NCBI RefSeq assembly: GCF_014633365.1
Contig: NC_068339.1
Coordinates: 2,113,001 to 2,177,000, forward strand
Direction: 5' to 3'
Length of the DNA stretch: 64,000 nt
Source of the DNA: Diospyros lotus
Taxonomy: Eukaryota > Streptophyta > Magnoliopsida > Ericales > Ebenaceae
The first letter of the stretch is position 1. Each line of letters begins with the position of its first letter. Under the pieces are notes generated by a model that saw only the letters and a list, made by a program, of their open reading frames with translations, was not told where the DNA came from and searched no databases. Positions 22,630 through 36,532 of the stretch are shown here, piece after piece. The translations under genes and the position numbers were made by a program.

Positions 22630-23975
22630 AAACACTCATTTGTGATCAAATCACTCATTTGTGACACTTTTATGATATTAATATATTATACTTTATATCA
22701 TAGTAATATACAAATGTCACTAAAAATATTACAAATAAATATTCAAATATCATTGATCTAAAGCTATTTGTATTAGGTGAGAATGGGCAATTTGGCTCTC
22801 GAAACAAGGAGAGAATGCATGAATGTAGCCTCTCCGATCGAGGACAACAAAAGCTCCTCCCTTTCTCTCTTTGTTTCTCGAACACCAAAAGATCATCTGC
22901 ACTGCACGTGAAGCTGTGTCGCTTTGTCATGGTCCCCAGTTAGGGGCGATTCCATGCATATCAATAAATCTGTTACCAAGGATGCAAAAAAACGCCACTA
23001 AAAATGAATGCTTTTGTCGCTTTCATATGTAATAAGCGCCGCTAAAGGACATCTTCGCGGAACCACTTATTGCGACCAAAAGGTAAATTAATGGTAAAAT
23101 CCAGAAGGAAAAGGGCCCCAAAAAAAAAGTAGTTTGAAAAAGGTTTAGTGACAAAATATTAAATTTAAAGGTTATTTAAATACTTAAATTTGATATTTTT
23201 ATTGACGTTTTACATTAATGTTTGATACATTTATCTTGATATGATACATAATATAAGATATTAATATAAAATATCATCATAAATATTAAACTTAAATGTT
23301 CATCAAATGACCTTTTTGTAATTAAAAAAACTTTGAACGTCGAAAATTGGAAAGCTATTTTATATTTTCCTCAAATTATAGAAAATGTTCTTATCAAAAA
23401 AATTATGAAAAAGTTGATGGAATAGAAATCAAGGAAAAATTTAATTTTGTGCATTAATAACCTTGATATTACATTTGGATAGAAAGATTTAATAATTAAA
23501 TTATATTATTTTAAATTCTGTCATTTGAAACCGAATGTTCTTATCTATTGCAACTAAATCTGAAATAGATTTTGACACCTCAAATGTTTTTGACATTTTT
23601 TTTTTTTCTGTAACTTGGAAAACTTGAGAGGTCTCATATCACAATCAACCTCTAGTTCGAACCATCCCACCATCTCTAAAAATCACAATCTGCCTACTCT
23701 TGAGTCTAGGTAAATGGATAGGTTTATTGTGAACAAAAACCTAGAGTCCTATCTCTCTGATAGACATGGATAATTGCATAGTTTCGCACAAAGATATAAT
23801 CGAACTTACAACCTCACAATATCCTAAGCTCCTAAACATGTGCAATGGATCATCTCCAATATGATGAATATTTTTAACAATTATTTATGTAATCCAAACA
23901 ATAGGTTTAGGATTTCAAATTTCATTTTTTTCTATTTCATCTTTTTTGTTTTTTTCAAGACAAATAATGTACCTA
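22630..23975. other. Repeat-derived intergenic DNA
   Basis: No gene seen. At about 22975-23080 there are phrases such as CGCCACTAAAAATGAATGC and GCGCCGCTAAAGG that resemble subterminal repeats of a decayed CACTA-like element, too little to delimit. Confidence 0.4.
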
Positions 23976-23983
23976 ATTAAAGG

Positions 23984-24716
23984 CAGGGCCAACCCTACCT
24001 TGAAGCCATTTATGCCATGGCATTAGGCCCCCCAAATTAGAAGGCCCCAGATTTTAGAAATTTATAATATTTATATATATATATATATATATTTTAAATA
24101 ATTAATATTTTATTAAAAATTAAATATAAAACATTTTAAATTTTTTTAATTTCCTTCACCATTTTCCATTTTTTAACCGTTGATGTGGTGTTCCCCATAA
24201 AATTCATGATTTATTAGATAAACTTGATTATGGAGATTTAATCAACAATTTTGTATCTCAAAAGACAAGAAAAATTGATTTTATATAAAAACGAACATAG
24301 TCCAATACATTTATAGAATGAAAAGTTATTGTTGGTGAAATTTATCCTTTAATACTATCAGTTTAATGTTATATTTTTTTTCTCTTTATAAGAGAATCAT
24401 GAATGTATAATTTTTTACTCGCACTGATCTTCTTAAACTTTCAAAAAAAATTAGTTCTGTTTTTTTTTTTTTTGTTTATTATTGTAAGTTGTTTGGCTTT
24501 TTTTTTTCTGAGACATTATATTTTAGTTGAAAATTTATTATTGTTAAGAGATTATTATATTTTGTAATTGATTGAATTTTAATTTTTTTTATTTAATAAA
24601 ATGATGAAATATTTATGTAAAAAAATGTATTTTTTTTTTTATAAAAAAAAATTAAAACTGAAAGGCCTCAACAAACCTTTTTGCCTAATGTCTCCAACTC
24701 TGATGGGCCGGCCCTG
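23984..24716. mobile_element. Non-autonomous hAT element, 733 bp
   Basis: The element starts CAGGGCCAACCCT and ends GGGCCGGCCCTG, giving imperfect terminal inverted repeats beginning CAGGGCC. It is bounded on both sides by the 8-bp direct repeat ATTAAAGG (23976-23983 and 24717-24724), the target duplication length of hAT elements. The interior is AT-rich without an open frame, so it needs transposase from elsewhere. Confidence 0.85.
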
Positions 24717-24964
24717 ATTAAAGGCACAACCTAACATGGCTAAGAAAAGAAATGACACATTTTAATGTTATGTTGTTGTCAAAACTTGTAGAGATGGGCT
24801 TTAAACAATAGGAAGCAAACAAGGAGAAATGAATCATCAATGGAATTATCACCTCTCAATCATTTCAAAGCTAGAGCTTTGGGTGGTAGCTTTTGTTTCT
24901 TTTGAACATCTTGAAAAATTCTTATTGAAAAAGTTTGATAATTACTTAGAAATATGTGAAAGAT

Positions 24965-25320
24965 ATGGACGAAACTAAAGTGAAAGATATTACGGTAGAT
25001 GTGCAGACATATAAGAAAAAAATAAATTTAAAAACATGACTATATTTAATATTTAGAGTTGATATAACACCTACCAAAAATAAGATCACGTGGAGTAATC
25101 ACTTACACTTATAAGGAGGATATGGTTGAAATGGAGAAGGAAATTATAGGATGATAGATGGATAAAAATAGCAAATAAAACTCTAGAAAAAACCTTTAAA
25201 CATAACATGGGGTACTACAATATTTCAAAAAATACAACCTTATTAAATAAGGATGATTCTAAAACAAGATCAATATTGATGAAGCTTAATCCAACTTAGT
25301 AGGATTAAGGCATGCCATGA
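24965..25320 (+). mobile_element. LINE remnant, 3' part
   Basis: Broken reading frames resemble the end of a plant LINE reverse transcriptase (GRCADI-like and RTWSNHLHL-like pieces, in several frames). The tail CCAACTTAGTAGGATTAAGGC is the usual sort of 3' end of these elements. Heavily decayed; probably the same lineage as 8620-9140. Confidence 0.5.
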
Positions 25321-25329
25321 TGTTTGTTA

Positions 25330-27190
25330 AACAATATTAATGGGTTATTTGATGAAACTTCCGCTATTATATTTTTAAAATAATGAAAAAAAAAACACTA
25401 AATCAACTGTTTCTAAAATAAGTGGGTTTTTTTTTTTTTTTTTTGGGGGGGGGGGTGTCCCTAAGATGGTTTTTTTTTTTTTTATTTCATAATAATAAAA
25501 TACCTCAATTGAAGATCACCCTTTATCCTTGAACTTTACTTTGAAGGCCCATTGTCTGGCCCTATGGGCTACGGTTTGTGTTCAATTTTGCTGGGCTGGG
25601 CTTGCTTTGTTGAAGGTTTTAGGACAGTGGCTTACTTGGGCCTGCCCCTGTTTGCATCTTGGGCTTTGTATAGTGGGCTTTTCCCCTCAAAAACTGTAAA
25701 GCTGGACTTATGAGCTGGGCGGTACATTAGAGGTGAGCATTGAGTTAATTCTTCCATTAATTATAGAACATTTTGGAAATCAAATTGAATTAATAAAATT
25801 TATATTTAATATGATTGAAATTTTTTAAAAAATGAGATTTGGACTTATTCACATTTATTTAATTAATTAAATAAAATTAAACTTGATTTTTAGTCTTAAT
25901 TATTAATAAACGAAACTTGAAATTAAGGGTACTCGACTCATTTGAGTTAGAAAATATAAGCTATTTAAATGCTTAATTGCATACTTGTTTCAAAATTATA
26001 TATTTTTTCTATTATCAAAATTTTAAATATATAATATAATGTAAAAATATTATTTAAACATTCACTTGTGACATTTTTAATGACACTCATGTATTGATAT
26101 ATTATAGATTTGTATTGATATGATATAAAATATAATACATTAAAATACAAGTACCACAAGTGTGTCAAAAATGAGTATCAAAATAACATTTTCAAATGAA
26201 ATATACTCATTTTTATGTGCTATGTAAATAAATATGAAATAAAGTTTCAAATTTAGACTTTGATTAGTTTAAAATTAATTTAAAACTTGTATAATATAAA
26301 TAAGTCGAGTGCGAGTCATACAAAATTATAAACAAACAAGTTTATGGCTTTGATGTCTCTTAGGCAAACGCTCATTAAAAGATAAAAAAAGCTTAAAAGT
26401 CCAAACTAATTTTTTGAACTAAAAATGTATAATTTTTCTCGAATCAAGAGATGGGGTTCTGAACAAGGCACAAATAGGATAATTTTGATATTTGAAAATT
26501 TCTCTGATAATCCTACAAAAAAAAAGAAATATTATTTATAAAAATCATAATCTTAGTAGATCTTAAAATATTAAGATAAATATTATATGGAAGAATCATA
26601 ATTTTATGAGATTTAGGAAAGCTCTATGCTACTCTATAAATAGATGAGCTCTCATTTAAAAAAAAAAAATATCTCTGATATTGATTTCAATATAACTTTT
26701 AAGTTTTCAATTTCTGACTTAAGTATTAGAATATTTGTATGAGAATTTCTTTGCGTGATCTTTTGATCATTTTCTTTCTTGTAAAATTCAAATAACTTGA
26801 TGGCAATATTTTCACTTTATAAATTCATTATTATTTTCAAGACAACAACCTTAATTTCAAATTTGACTAATACTCAAGTCTAAACACAAATATTGCGCTG
26901 GTTAAATTCTAAATAAATGAACTAAGCTTGGAACTGATTCAATTCAACTTAATTGAAGCACAAAAACGTCATTTCAAATATGGGCTTCTTGGGGGCCCAG
27001 AATGATGAGATAATTGTTGAAATTGATCAGCTGCCTCCACGTGCATCTTAAAGGTTATTTTGGACCTTTAAAAATATTAAGCTCAAAGATAAATAAATAT
27101 GATTTTGATAATAATAAAAATATTTTTATGATATTAATATATGTTATTAGCATATTATGCAATAAAAATCTTATTTTTCATGTTTATGTA
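25330..27190. other. Intergenic, no gene seen
   Basis: AT-rich with T and G homopolymers at 25428-25480 and a GGGC-rich patch at 25545-25720. No gene or delimited element is recognised. Confidence 0.5.
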
Positions 27191-27199
27191 TCTTAAGTC

Positions 27200-30100
27200 A
27201 ACTAATGTTTAATTTAAATCTACTGAAAGGAAACAAAATGTTTAAATCTTCTCGTATGCCATTTAAGTAAATTGAAATTTAGTTTTAGTCGAGCAAAGTT
27301 GGCCAGAAAGTTTGGTCTCATGTCTTAGGTTGATCTAACTTTCGACTGAAGTTATGGCTTTGGTTACTGGACAATTTCGGTCGACCGAAGTTGTACCTTA
27401 AGTCAACCAAAGTTGACCAAAATGTTGGCTTCTTGACTTTGGTTGATCGGTCTTTCGATCGAAATTCAATGATTGTTTCTAATTGTAATTTTCTTTATGC
27501 ATCTATATTTTATTGCACGTCAAGAGTATATTTTTACAATATATTTTTATATTGTACCTCAAAATCATAGCCTGATTTCCCATATCAAAAAGTAAAATCT
27601 CTTTTAAAAAACAAAGTGTTTTGACTTGACTTTTTGCAAATTCTAATTTTATTGTCTAACTTTCATGCCTTTTTGTCTTCTTAAAAGCTTATGGTTAATC
27701 TTATTATCAAGTTGTCTCCTTGACTTTGCCTGATTGATTTTTTTTTACAAAATACTTTTTTGATATGTTAGTAAACCAATATACCAACAGATGCTGATAT
27801 GTTTTAGTTACAACTTGAAAAGCTAAAGAAATTTTTTGAATTTCAAAATATCATTTGCCCGTCTATATAACAGCTAGTTATCTAAAGATGACTATATAAA
27901 ATATGAATTTGAAAGCTTCAAATAACAGAGAACAAACTAGTTGTGTTCAAACAAAAGTGAGAAGAATCAAGTGTTGGAAGTGTACTGATTGTAGAATTCT
28001 CAAATTGTTGGTGATTAGTTTGAAATTATCTCTGGTTGTAAGTTTGTTATTTTTACTCACTTGTTGTGTGAGATGATTGTATTTGCTAGCAATGTGCTAG
28101 TAGTTGTTCTTACTTAGACAATGAATTATATATTGTGTAGCGCCCGTAAATGGCAAATTAAATTAATTTTGGGGTTGTTTAGTTTAAAAGAAATATTAAA
28201 ATAATTTTTGGTGATTAAATAAAATAAAATTATGAGGTTTTAAGGAAATAAGAAATTAAGATAATTAATTTTGTTATTTTAGGAATTTCTGGAAAAAGAA
28301 AAAAATTAAAATAAATCAAGTTGTGGGATTTTTTAGAAATTCTGGGCATTAAAGTAATTAATATAGGGGGTGATTGCGTAAATAATGGAAGTTAGGGGTG
28401 GCTGGTGCGATTTCCGTAAAAGGGACCAAGGGTCCCTTTAAATTTAATGGTTGCGGTATTAGGTTAAAGGCGAGCGTGGGCGAGGGCGATTCGCGGGCAT
28501 GCGGGCGTGGGCATGAACGTGGGATCGATCCGCGGGTGCTACGCGCGCGAGGCCGAGTTTTGGGCTAATTTTTAATCAGCCATGGGCGTCAAAACGAGGC
28601 CGTTTCGTCAATGAGGCGGTGGCCTCTAGTGGCCAGCCGCGTGCTGCCACGTGGCACCTCTCCCTTGCTCCTTTTTGGCCCCAATTAAAGCCCGATTTCA
28701 GGCATGTTTTGAGCGCAATTCAGCAGCAAAAATGTCAGAAAAATAACAATGCGTGCGACGTAAATTTGAGAAATTTTGAGGCCAAAAATCAGAATAAACT
28801 CCGTTTAATCCCTGATTTAATTATTCAGGTATGTAATTAAACTAGTAATTAATATTCTCTGCGGTTGAAATTTTATTTGAAGTCCAATTTTATTAATTTT
28901 GTCAATAATTGGAATATTACAGTTTGTATAACTTTGACTGCGTTGGGTCAAATTGAGCCTAAGGCTATCTTCGGAAAGGCAAGTTCTTTATACCCTCATT
29001 GTCGATTCTTTCGATGTCAATTTATTTGACCTCCCTTCGTTGGATTTGGCTGTTAATAAATTATGGAATTTAAACGGTGTGTTTAATAATTTAATTTATT
29101 AACCTGGTTTCGAGGGTATTATTCGTTGGTTGCCTACGGGGGTTTGTATCACCCCCAAGCCTATGAGAATGATGTCGTACTCACCCGGGGCTAGGTTCTT
29201 AGCTGTCGGGTATTATTATGGATTTTCGGTTATTTATTGGGTAGAGCGGTTGGGCAGTAGGGGCAAGGGTTACCCGTTCGGTGACGATGTGACTGTTGTA
29301 TGGTCTATTTTAGGCCATCAGATGGTCTCTCCTGGTCACTGACCGCTGACCGGTGTCAGGCACTGCGGATATACTCCACCGTTATATGATTATAGCATGC
29401 TTGATTATTTTATTTTTGTAGCATGGTTTGGTATGCACATGGGTACGGGCTGCATGATGGGATCATCATGATTTGGTTATGCTTGATCACGAACATTTTA
29501 AATTGGTCAGATTGCATCCAGCACGGGCATATGCATCGCGTGTGGTTTACTACGTGGACGGAGCATGACCTGATGCCTAGATGTATGGGCGCCTTGTATC
29601 ACGTTGATGCTCATTAAGCCTTGCATTTTATATGCATTGCATGGTTACTGGTAGTTATTAGTTATCGGACGGGAGTACCGTTCCGAGAGAGCCTATGGCT
29701 CGGCTGTCGGGAGTACCGGCAGGGATACAGGTGACGGGAGTACCGCCCTGGGACAGTGCGCACAGGTTTGCGAGAGGTATTTGTTACCGTCCAGGACAGT
29801 GGCAGGTTGGTATGGGACTTGGGTGTCAGGTGTTTTATGTGGGCCCCGAGGACCGGTATGTGTTTTATTATGGTGCACTGTTGCGTTGATGCGTCACATG
29901 GCTTGTGTGTACATGTGGGTTTATATTTGAGGTGATCTCCTCTTCTGTTTCATTTACCGCCTTCCTTTTCATATAAACTTGTTGAGTCTTGCGACTCACC
30001 TTGCTTTCTATCATTCCAGGTAAGGGTAAAGCAAAAGTCGAGGGCGAGGACTGCGCCACCTAGCAGCTAGCCGTGTCAGTAGAGTATACAGTTAGCTACC

Positions 30101-30660
30101 CCCGTCTTCTCTGATGTTTTGTTAGGAGTTCTGACTCTTATTTTTTACTGTGCCCGGTTGTCCCTGGTATCTTTTATTTATTGGCATAGGTGTCTGTATA
30201 TTTTTATATACTCATTGACTGCTGTTCCAGCAGGGTATTTATGGGCGTGCATATATATATTGTTTTGTTTCCGCTGTTGTATTTATCGTATGTATGCATG
30301 CCAGGGTATTTTTGTTTTATGTCTATTTTTCTTCCCTTATGTAAGCGCTTTCGTTCGGATAGACCGGGCAGTTGGGATATCCGGGCGGGGGTGCTTACAT
30401 ATTGGTTTTAGTTTCAATTAAAATATAGTGTTATTTCTTCATAATAAAATGTCAAGCTTAATTTTGAGAGAGAAGAGTAGGCTCTTTAAAAGAGCTTAAC
30501 TTCTATAAAATTATATTGTTTCTATGGCTTATTGATTAAAATTTTCATATTCTTGCTCAATCACATTTTATTAAGATCACAAAAATTAAGAGTTTTTAAC
30601 AAGAGGTAAAATTATTAATGTTTAAAAACCCAATTCACCCCCTCTTATATATTTTTCTGG
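27200..30660 (+). mobile_element. Old Copia-like LTR, interrupted by solo LTR
   Basis: Sequence before 28135 (with GTCGACCGAAGTTG-type phrases around 27380) and after 30405 (ending in AACCCAATTCACCCCCTCTT near 30640) resembles long LTRs of SIRE/Maximus-type Copia elements. The two parts are separated by the solo LTR at 28136-30399. The outer start is not defined and no internal coding region follows. Confidence 0.45.
28136..30399 (+). mobile_element. Solo LTR of an LTR retrotransposon, 2264 bp
   Basis: Begins TGTAGCGCCCG and ends CGGGGGTGCTTACA, forming short inverted ends of the TG...CA type. The 5-bp target duplication TATTG flanks it at 28131-28135 and 30400-30404. The inside is less AT-rich than its surroundings and contains no gag or pol, so only one LTR is left, presumably after LTR-LTR recombination. 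Open frames within it are not genes. Confidence 0.88.
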
Positions 30661-33600
30661 CCAACAAAAAATATTATTTTTTTAGTAATTAATATGTATT
30701 TATATTTAAATATTTTTAGTAATAAAATTTATTTGTTTTTAATTTTAATTATAATAAAATCTCTTATTTTTCACAATTATGAATTTTGCAAACTGTTTTC
30801 AGTTTTCAGATGTTGGGAAGAGGAAAAAATATTTTTCAGAAATTAATTTTGAAACATTTTGGTTTATAGTAAAACATTGCTATTTTTGCACCTTATTTAT
30901 GGCATTATTCATTCTATCTCGATTGAATAATGGGAACCTCTTATGTACAAAAATACTAAAACAATATTATTTTGACGTTTTTAAAATATTTTCTATCTCA
31001 AAACACCAAAAAATATAAAAATAAAAAATGTTTCTAGGCTATTTTCAAAATTTTAGAAGCATGTCAGAGCTATTTTGCAATATTAGATAAATATTGAAAA
31101 AGCTTTTTTGATTTTGACAGTACTTCCGTCTCCGTTGTTCCAACGACCATATTAGAAATATAAACAACTTATATTTATATTTATTTGAAAGAATGGGAAA
31201 ATTATGTTTATGTTTTATTGAATAATTATTTTCTCGTGTTTCTATTTTTTTTTTTTAAAAAAAATATTATTTTCTCATTTCTATTTTGTATCATATCTTT
31301 TTTCGTTTTCGTTTCTACAATCTAGGTGGGTATCAACTAAATATCTATTATTTTAATTAATTTATATAAAATTTTAAAAATAATATATCCCTAAATATTA
31401 TCTCATATTCCCAATTATATTTTTCCCACCATATTAACTTTCGCCATCCCAAATTATTACTAAAATTTTGAAAAGCAAAATAATGTAAAGAACAAAAACT
31501 TTGGAGATTTGAGAGATCTCACCCACATAAATAGTTCAATCTGCTCGTTAACATCTCACCTTAATATGTGAATATCATTAAAAGCATATTAGTATAGCAT
31601 AATCTTTATATTCGAACTAAGTTTGAAACCAAACCTCCTCAAGAGGATAGATGAGACAATTCATGTGAAATTCAGTATAGATCTAACTTTTGATTCACTT
31701 ATGGGATCATAAAAATTTTTAAAATTAGAATATTTTCATAGCGTAAAATTTTAACTATAGAAGTATATTTTCATGCATGGGATTTCTTTAAAAAAATCCC
31801 ATGCATAAATAGAAAATAAAATATAAAAATAAAATAAAATAAAAATTATTTGAAAACATTATCAATCTTGGAAGTATTTTTTCTTGTCAAGTGTAATATG
31901 ATATAATAATTTGAAAATAAGTTATTAAATAATAAAATAATATTAATTATTATTTTTAATAAACATATTAATTGTATTTTATTTTAATATTTAAATAATT
32001 TAACTAAATGATTAAATTCACAAGTGATATGATATTGAACAGTCAATTGTGTTATTTTTTGGGATATTATATTTTAAATTATATTAATATAAATATATAA
32101 TAATACGTTAATACATCAATATTATAAAAAATGTCAAACCATTTGTCTGCTTATTACTTGATCCAAGAAAATGGTGGCCCACCCCGTGAAAATTGCACCT
32201 CCACTAGGGGTGAACTAACCCCTCTTAGTCTGGGTTAGTTTTTCTCCTCGCGACTCCTCGGCGAAGGGAGGTGTCATTTAATTTGGGGTGTTTCTCTTTT
32301 CAAGAAACTTATCTTATTTTTCTCTCTTTTTTTTTTATCTTTCTCTTATTTTCGTCACATTTTTCCTATTTTTCGTTGTTGTATCCTCACAAACTACTGT
32401 TGCATCATTTCTTTCATGACGAGGATGTATGTAGTTGCGGTTGACATGCAAGAGGGGTTGTTGGAGAAGAAGAAGAAAGAAGAGAAAAAATGAGAGATAA
32501 GAAGAGGGACACGAAGATCTCACAAAATTGACAGAGATTATGTGCGCTTTCGTTAATGTGAGTGCACAAAATCGCACTCATTCTTCCTTATTTCACGCGT
32601 TCGTGGGCCCTTTGATCAATGCAAATATGCCCATTTCCATTCAATATAATAATTATACTTAAAATTAATAATAATTAAATTATAAATAATAATTTATTTT
32701 AAATAAAATTATTATAAATTTTATAATTTATTTATATAGCATTCGTTAAAATGAACAAAATAAGATTATATCAAGATAAATTTAAAATATTTTTCGATCC
32801 AAAAAATAATGTATAAAATGATCAAGATAAGAGTAAGAAATATTTTAGAAGTTTTATAAGACTATTTGTTAAATTTTTTTAAATATATTAAGGGCATATG
32901 AATCATTATTTCTTATCTATAAAGTCTAACTTAAATTTATTTAAAAGAAAAAAAATAAATTTATCTAAGTAATTTCAAATAAGAAATCACATGACTTTTT
33001 TTTAATAAATTATCAAATAAATTTAACAAATATAATAAAAAAACATATTTTTTATATTTTACTTTTTCTATTCCAGATCTAACATTATATGTCATTTACA
33101 AAAACACCTTTTTGTTTTCTCTCTTGTCTATTTTGGTTCACATTTCCCAATATTTGTGGCTTATTCAATGCTATCCAACAAACTTAGTATTATTTTTATA
33201 TTTTAAAAATATTATTTAAATATTTAGTGGTGGGAGAATTTTACCCTTAAATATTTAAATATTAGAAATTATAGTTTAATTTATAATTCAAGTAAAAACT
33301 TCAACTTAAATAATCAAATTCATCTTTACCCTGACCCAAACCCAAGTCTCCATTTATTTAGACTAAATCATAGATTAGGATCTGACTGTCCATACAGCGT
33401 GAACATGACTTTTTTTTACTTTATTTCACAGTATATCTATATAAAAATAAAAATTTCAAGAGAAAAAAAAAAAAAACAAAAAAATTATCTTGATTTCGTC
33501 GTTGATTCAAGAAAAAAATAAATAAAATAAAATTTTAAAACATAAATAAAAAAATAAAATATATATAATATAAATTTTATAAATTAAAATTTAAACATAA

Positions 33601-34250
33601 ATTTTTATATTTATTTAATATAAACATATATAAATAAAATTTCTGATAATTAATAATTTACTTTAATTAATTGAATAGAAATTAAAAAAATTCCAAATAA
33701 ATAACAAAATTTATTAAAATTTATAACATTATATTTGTATTTTTAATTTTAAAATACAAATGAGAACAAATTAAAATACAAATATTAAGTTTTTTTATTT
33801 CAAATCATTATAATATATTTAATAAATGACTACTTAAAAACAATTTTTATGAATAAATTTTATATTTATTTTATTTTTTATATATAATTAATATTTCAAT
33901 AGAAAAAAAAATTGATATAATAATTTTTTATTTCTAGTTTACATATTTTTTAATAATTTCTCGTTTAAATCATCAATAATATATATAGAATATACAACTA
34001 TATAAATGTATAATAAATAATAATATACAAGTAATAAATAAAAATGATAAAAAAAATTAAAATTAACAATTATTCACAAAAAAAAAATATGCATTTAAAA
34101 GTTAAAATAACAAAATACTAAACATATAATGTATAGAGAAAAAAAAATACCTTATAGATTTTGGTGATGATCATATCTTCTAAATAAAAACTAGAATACA
34201 GCAAAAAAAATTGGACAAGGCAGGGAGTGCAGTAGGGAAAAAATTAAATT
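30661..34250. other. Long AT-rich intergenic region
   Basis: No gene seen. A somewhat GC-richer stretch at 32150-32630 carries short open frames with no recognisable product. 33470-34150 is extremely AT-rich. Confidence 0.55.
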
Positions 34251-34255
34251 AAGTT

Positions 34256-34790
34256 TTAATTTTAATTTATTTTAGTGATGGAATAATTTTTTCGTTAAAA
34301 GATTTTAATTATAATTTATTTTTTTTCTAAATTAATCGACAAAATAATTTCTTTGCAAAATAATTTTAAATTAATTTTTAATTTTAATTTCTTTTAGTTA
34401 CGAAATTATTCTGTCTTTAAAAAGATTTTAATTTAATTTAATTTTGTTCCCATTTAAAGATAGAATAATTCTGTTGCTAAATAATCTTAAATTAAGTTTT
34501 AATTTTAATTTTTTTTAGCAACGGAATAATTCAATTGCTAAAAGATTTTAATTTTAATTTAATTTTTTTTTCATTTAGTTCTGTCGCTACATAATTTTAA
34601 ATTTTAAAAATATTAAAAATTATTTAACAATTGGTCTTTTCGTCGCTAAATTAAAAACATATTAAAAAAAATTAGCAACGGAATAAACTATTGCTAATCC
34701 ATCGCAAAAATTTTACGACGACTATTTCATTGCTAACATAACGCTAATTAGTGATAGAAATATTCTATCTCTAAAAAGTGTTTTTCTATG
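34256..34790. mobile_element. Degenerate CACTA-like subterminal region
   Basis: Repeated phrases such as GCAACGGAATAATTCAATTGC, AGTGATGGAATAATT and CGTCGCTAAATT occur on both strands and lead to AAAAGTGTTTTTCTATG at about 34790. This resembles a worn terminal array of a CACTA element ending ...TTTTTCTAGTAGTG. The other end is not found. Confidence 0.4.
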
Positions 34791-34794
34791 TTTC

Positions 34795-36057
34795 AAGGTG
34801 ATAGTTTAATTAGTTCCCGGAGTGTTATTTGTTTAAGATAATTGTTAAATGGATTTCAAGATGCATTACTCTTTTTCTTTGAGTCTGGCATTATTCAAGT
34901 TTAAGGGGATGAAGAGGTCTATGATGCATGAAAATATTTCGAGGTTGTTGTTTTGATATTTATAAAACGTTAAAAAATATTTTTGAGGTGTTTATGTAAT
35001 TTTTGAAATGATTTAGGATAGTGCGTAATATTAAAAAAATATCAAAAACATGTTTTCATCTATAAAGAGGTTAGAGATGAAAATGCGTTTTTAGATTTTG
35101 TTTGAATGCATTATGTAATTTATATTTATTTTTAAATTGAATAATTATTTTTTATAATTTTTTAAATTAAAACTTATAATTACAAAAATGTTCTTATATT
35201 TTTTATTTAGTCGTTTCTCACATTTCTATTTCCAACTTTTTAAAAAATATCATTTTCTTGATTCTGTTTCATATCTTATCTATTTCTCATTTATGTTTCA
35301 ATGCAACCTAGGAAGAGGCTTGTGACATTGTCATTAATGTCTTGCAATATTTAATTAATCGTTTAGAAATCTTTGTATGATAGATTGAATTAGAGAACGT
35401 TATCTAAATGTGTAAACTACTTTTCAAAAATTCACATAGAATTGCTTCGCATTATGACATAGAGTATTATTATTAAATTAAAATACAACCTATTTTGTTG
35501 CCAATCACCAAAATTGTCATAGGCTATCTACTATAGTTCAAGTACATTAGAAATAGAACTAAAAGTTTTATTCAAAAATAATAATATTTATTATTATTAT
35601 ATGTTAATCATAAATGTAAATGCAAAATGAACGTCTTAAGGTATCGTAGATAATTCATAATACATGTTTGGGAGCTTGACTTACCACAAGATTGTGAAAT
35701 CAAGTTTGTTTTCGAGCGAGTGTTGATAATTTGCGTCTATAAAAGATATCACTCTCTGGACTTTACCCCATGACTCACCTATTCGTTTACTTAGCTAAAG
35801 GATGTGTCGGCAAATAATTTTGCTTGAAGGTTGTGTAGTGATTGGGAACTCTCGAGTTTTTCACATTGAAAAATAATAATAAATGTAAATTTTGTAAATA
35901 TATTTTTATTATTATTTTGTAGTCATAAAAATATTTATAGATTTAGTATTACTAGTTTAGATGCTAACAATTTATTGTTAAGGTGGAGTCCCGTAAAGGT
36001 AAAATAGTTTACAAGAGGCACGCTCGAACTCTACAAATAGCAATTATTTTCGGCGCC
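34795..36057 (+). repeat. Upstream duplicated block, copy 1
   Basis: Matches 42880-44250 in the same orientation (shared AGGTGATAGTTTAATTAGTT at the start and TGCTAACAATTTATTGTTAA near the end). It is the upstream part of the segment that carries the methyltransferase pseudogene. Near its end it lacks about 70 bp of promoter present in copy 2, and the TATA box is changed to TACAAATA (about 36032). Confidence 0.85.
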
Positions 36058-36060
36058 TAA

Positions 36061-36458
36061 AAACATATCTAATGAGGAGTGGCATTGGGGTGACATTTCT
36101 ATAACTGTTAAAATGGCACTCCTGCTTAAAAATTAATCACTCTAATGGGGTTAAATATGGAGTTATAAAATGGCAACAACTTTTTTGGAGTGCTATTTTT
36201 ACAATTTCTAAAAAAAAAAAAAAAAAGAAGAGATGTAAATTCCGATCTATCATTTTTAATTCGTCTATTTCAATTCTAATTATAAAATATTGATTATTTA
36301 AATTTAAAATTTGATAAAAGATATTAAAATATTAATAATACCTCTATTTTGACACCTGTTATTAGAGTAGATTTAATTTTTAAAAATGATATAACACTAT
36401 TTAAACATATAAATAAATAATTTAACATTCGAAATTGACACTCCGTTTCGAAATGCTA
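36061..36458. mobile_element. MITE-like insertion (~398 bp) in pseudogene promoter
   Basis: The intact locus reads GCGCCTAAACCACGAAG (about 44253). Here the same sequence is split between CCTAA and TAAACCGTGAAG, with about 398 AT-rich bases between. TAA repeats at both junctions (36058-36060, 36459-36461), as Harbinger-type MITEs produce. Both ends hold a GGAGTG-containing phrase in inverse orientation, but the inverted repeats are weak. Confidence 0.5.
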
Positions 36459-36532
36459 TAAACCGTGAAGCAGACAGGGAGAGGTAGCGCCACCACACCC
36501 CAAGCCAGGAGAGATATACAGGCGGTGGCTTG

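Noticed and set aside
28619..30421. Several 60-100 codon open frames in a GC-richer island
   Set aside because: They fall inside the solo LTR; none resembles gag, pol or a host protein, and they overlap on both strands.
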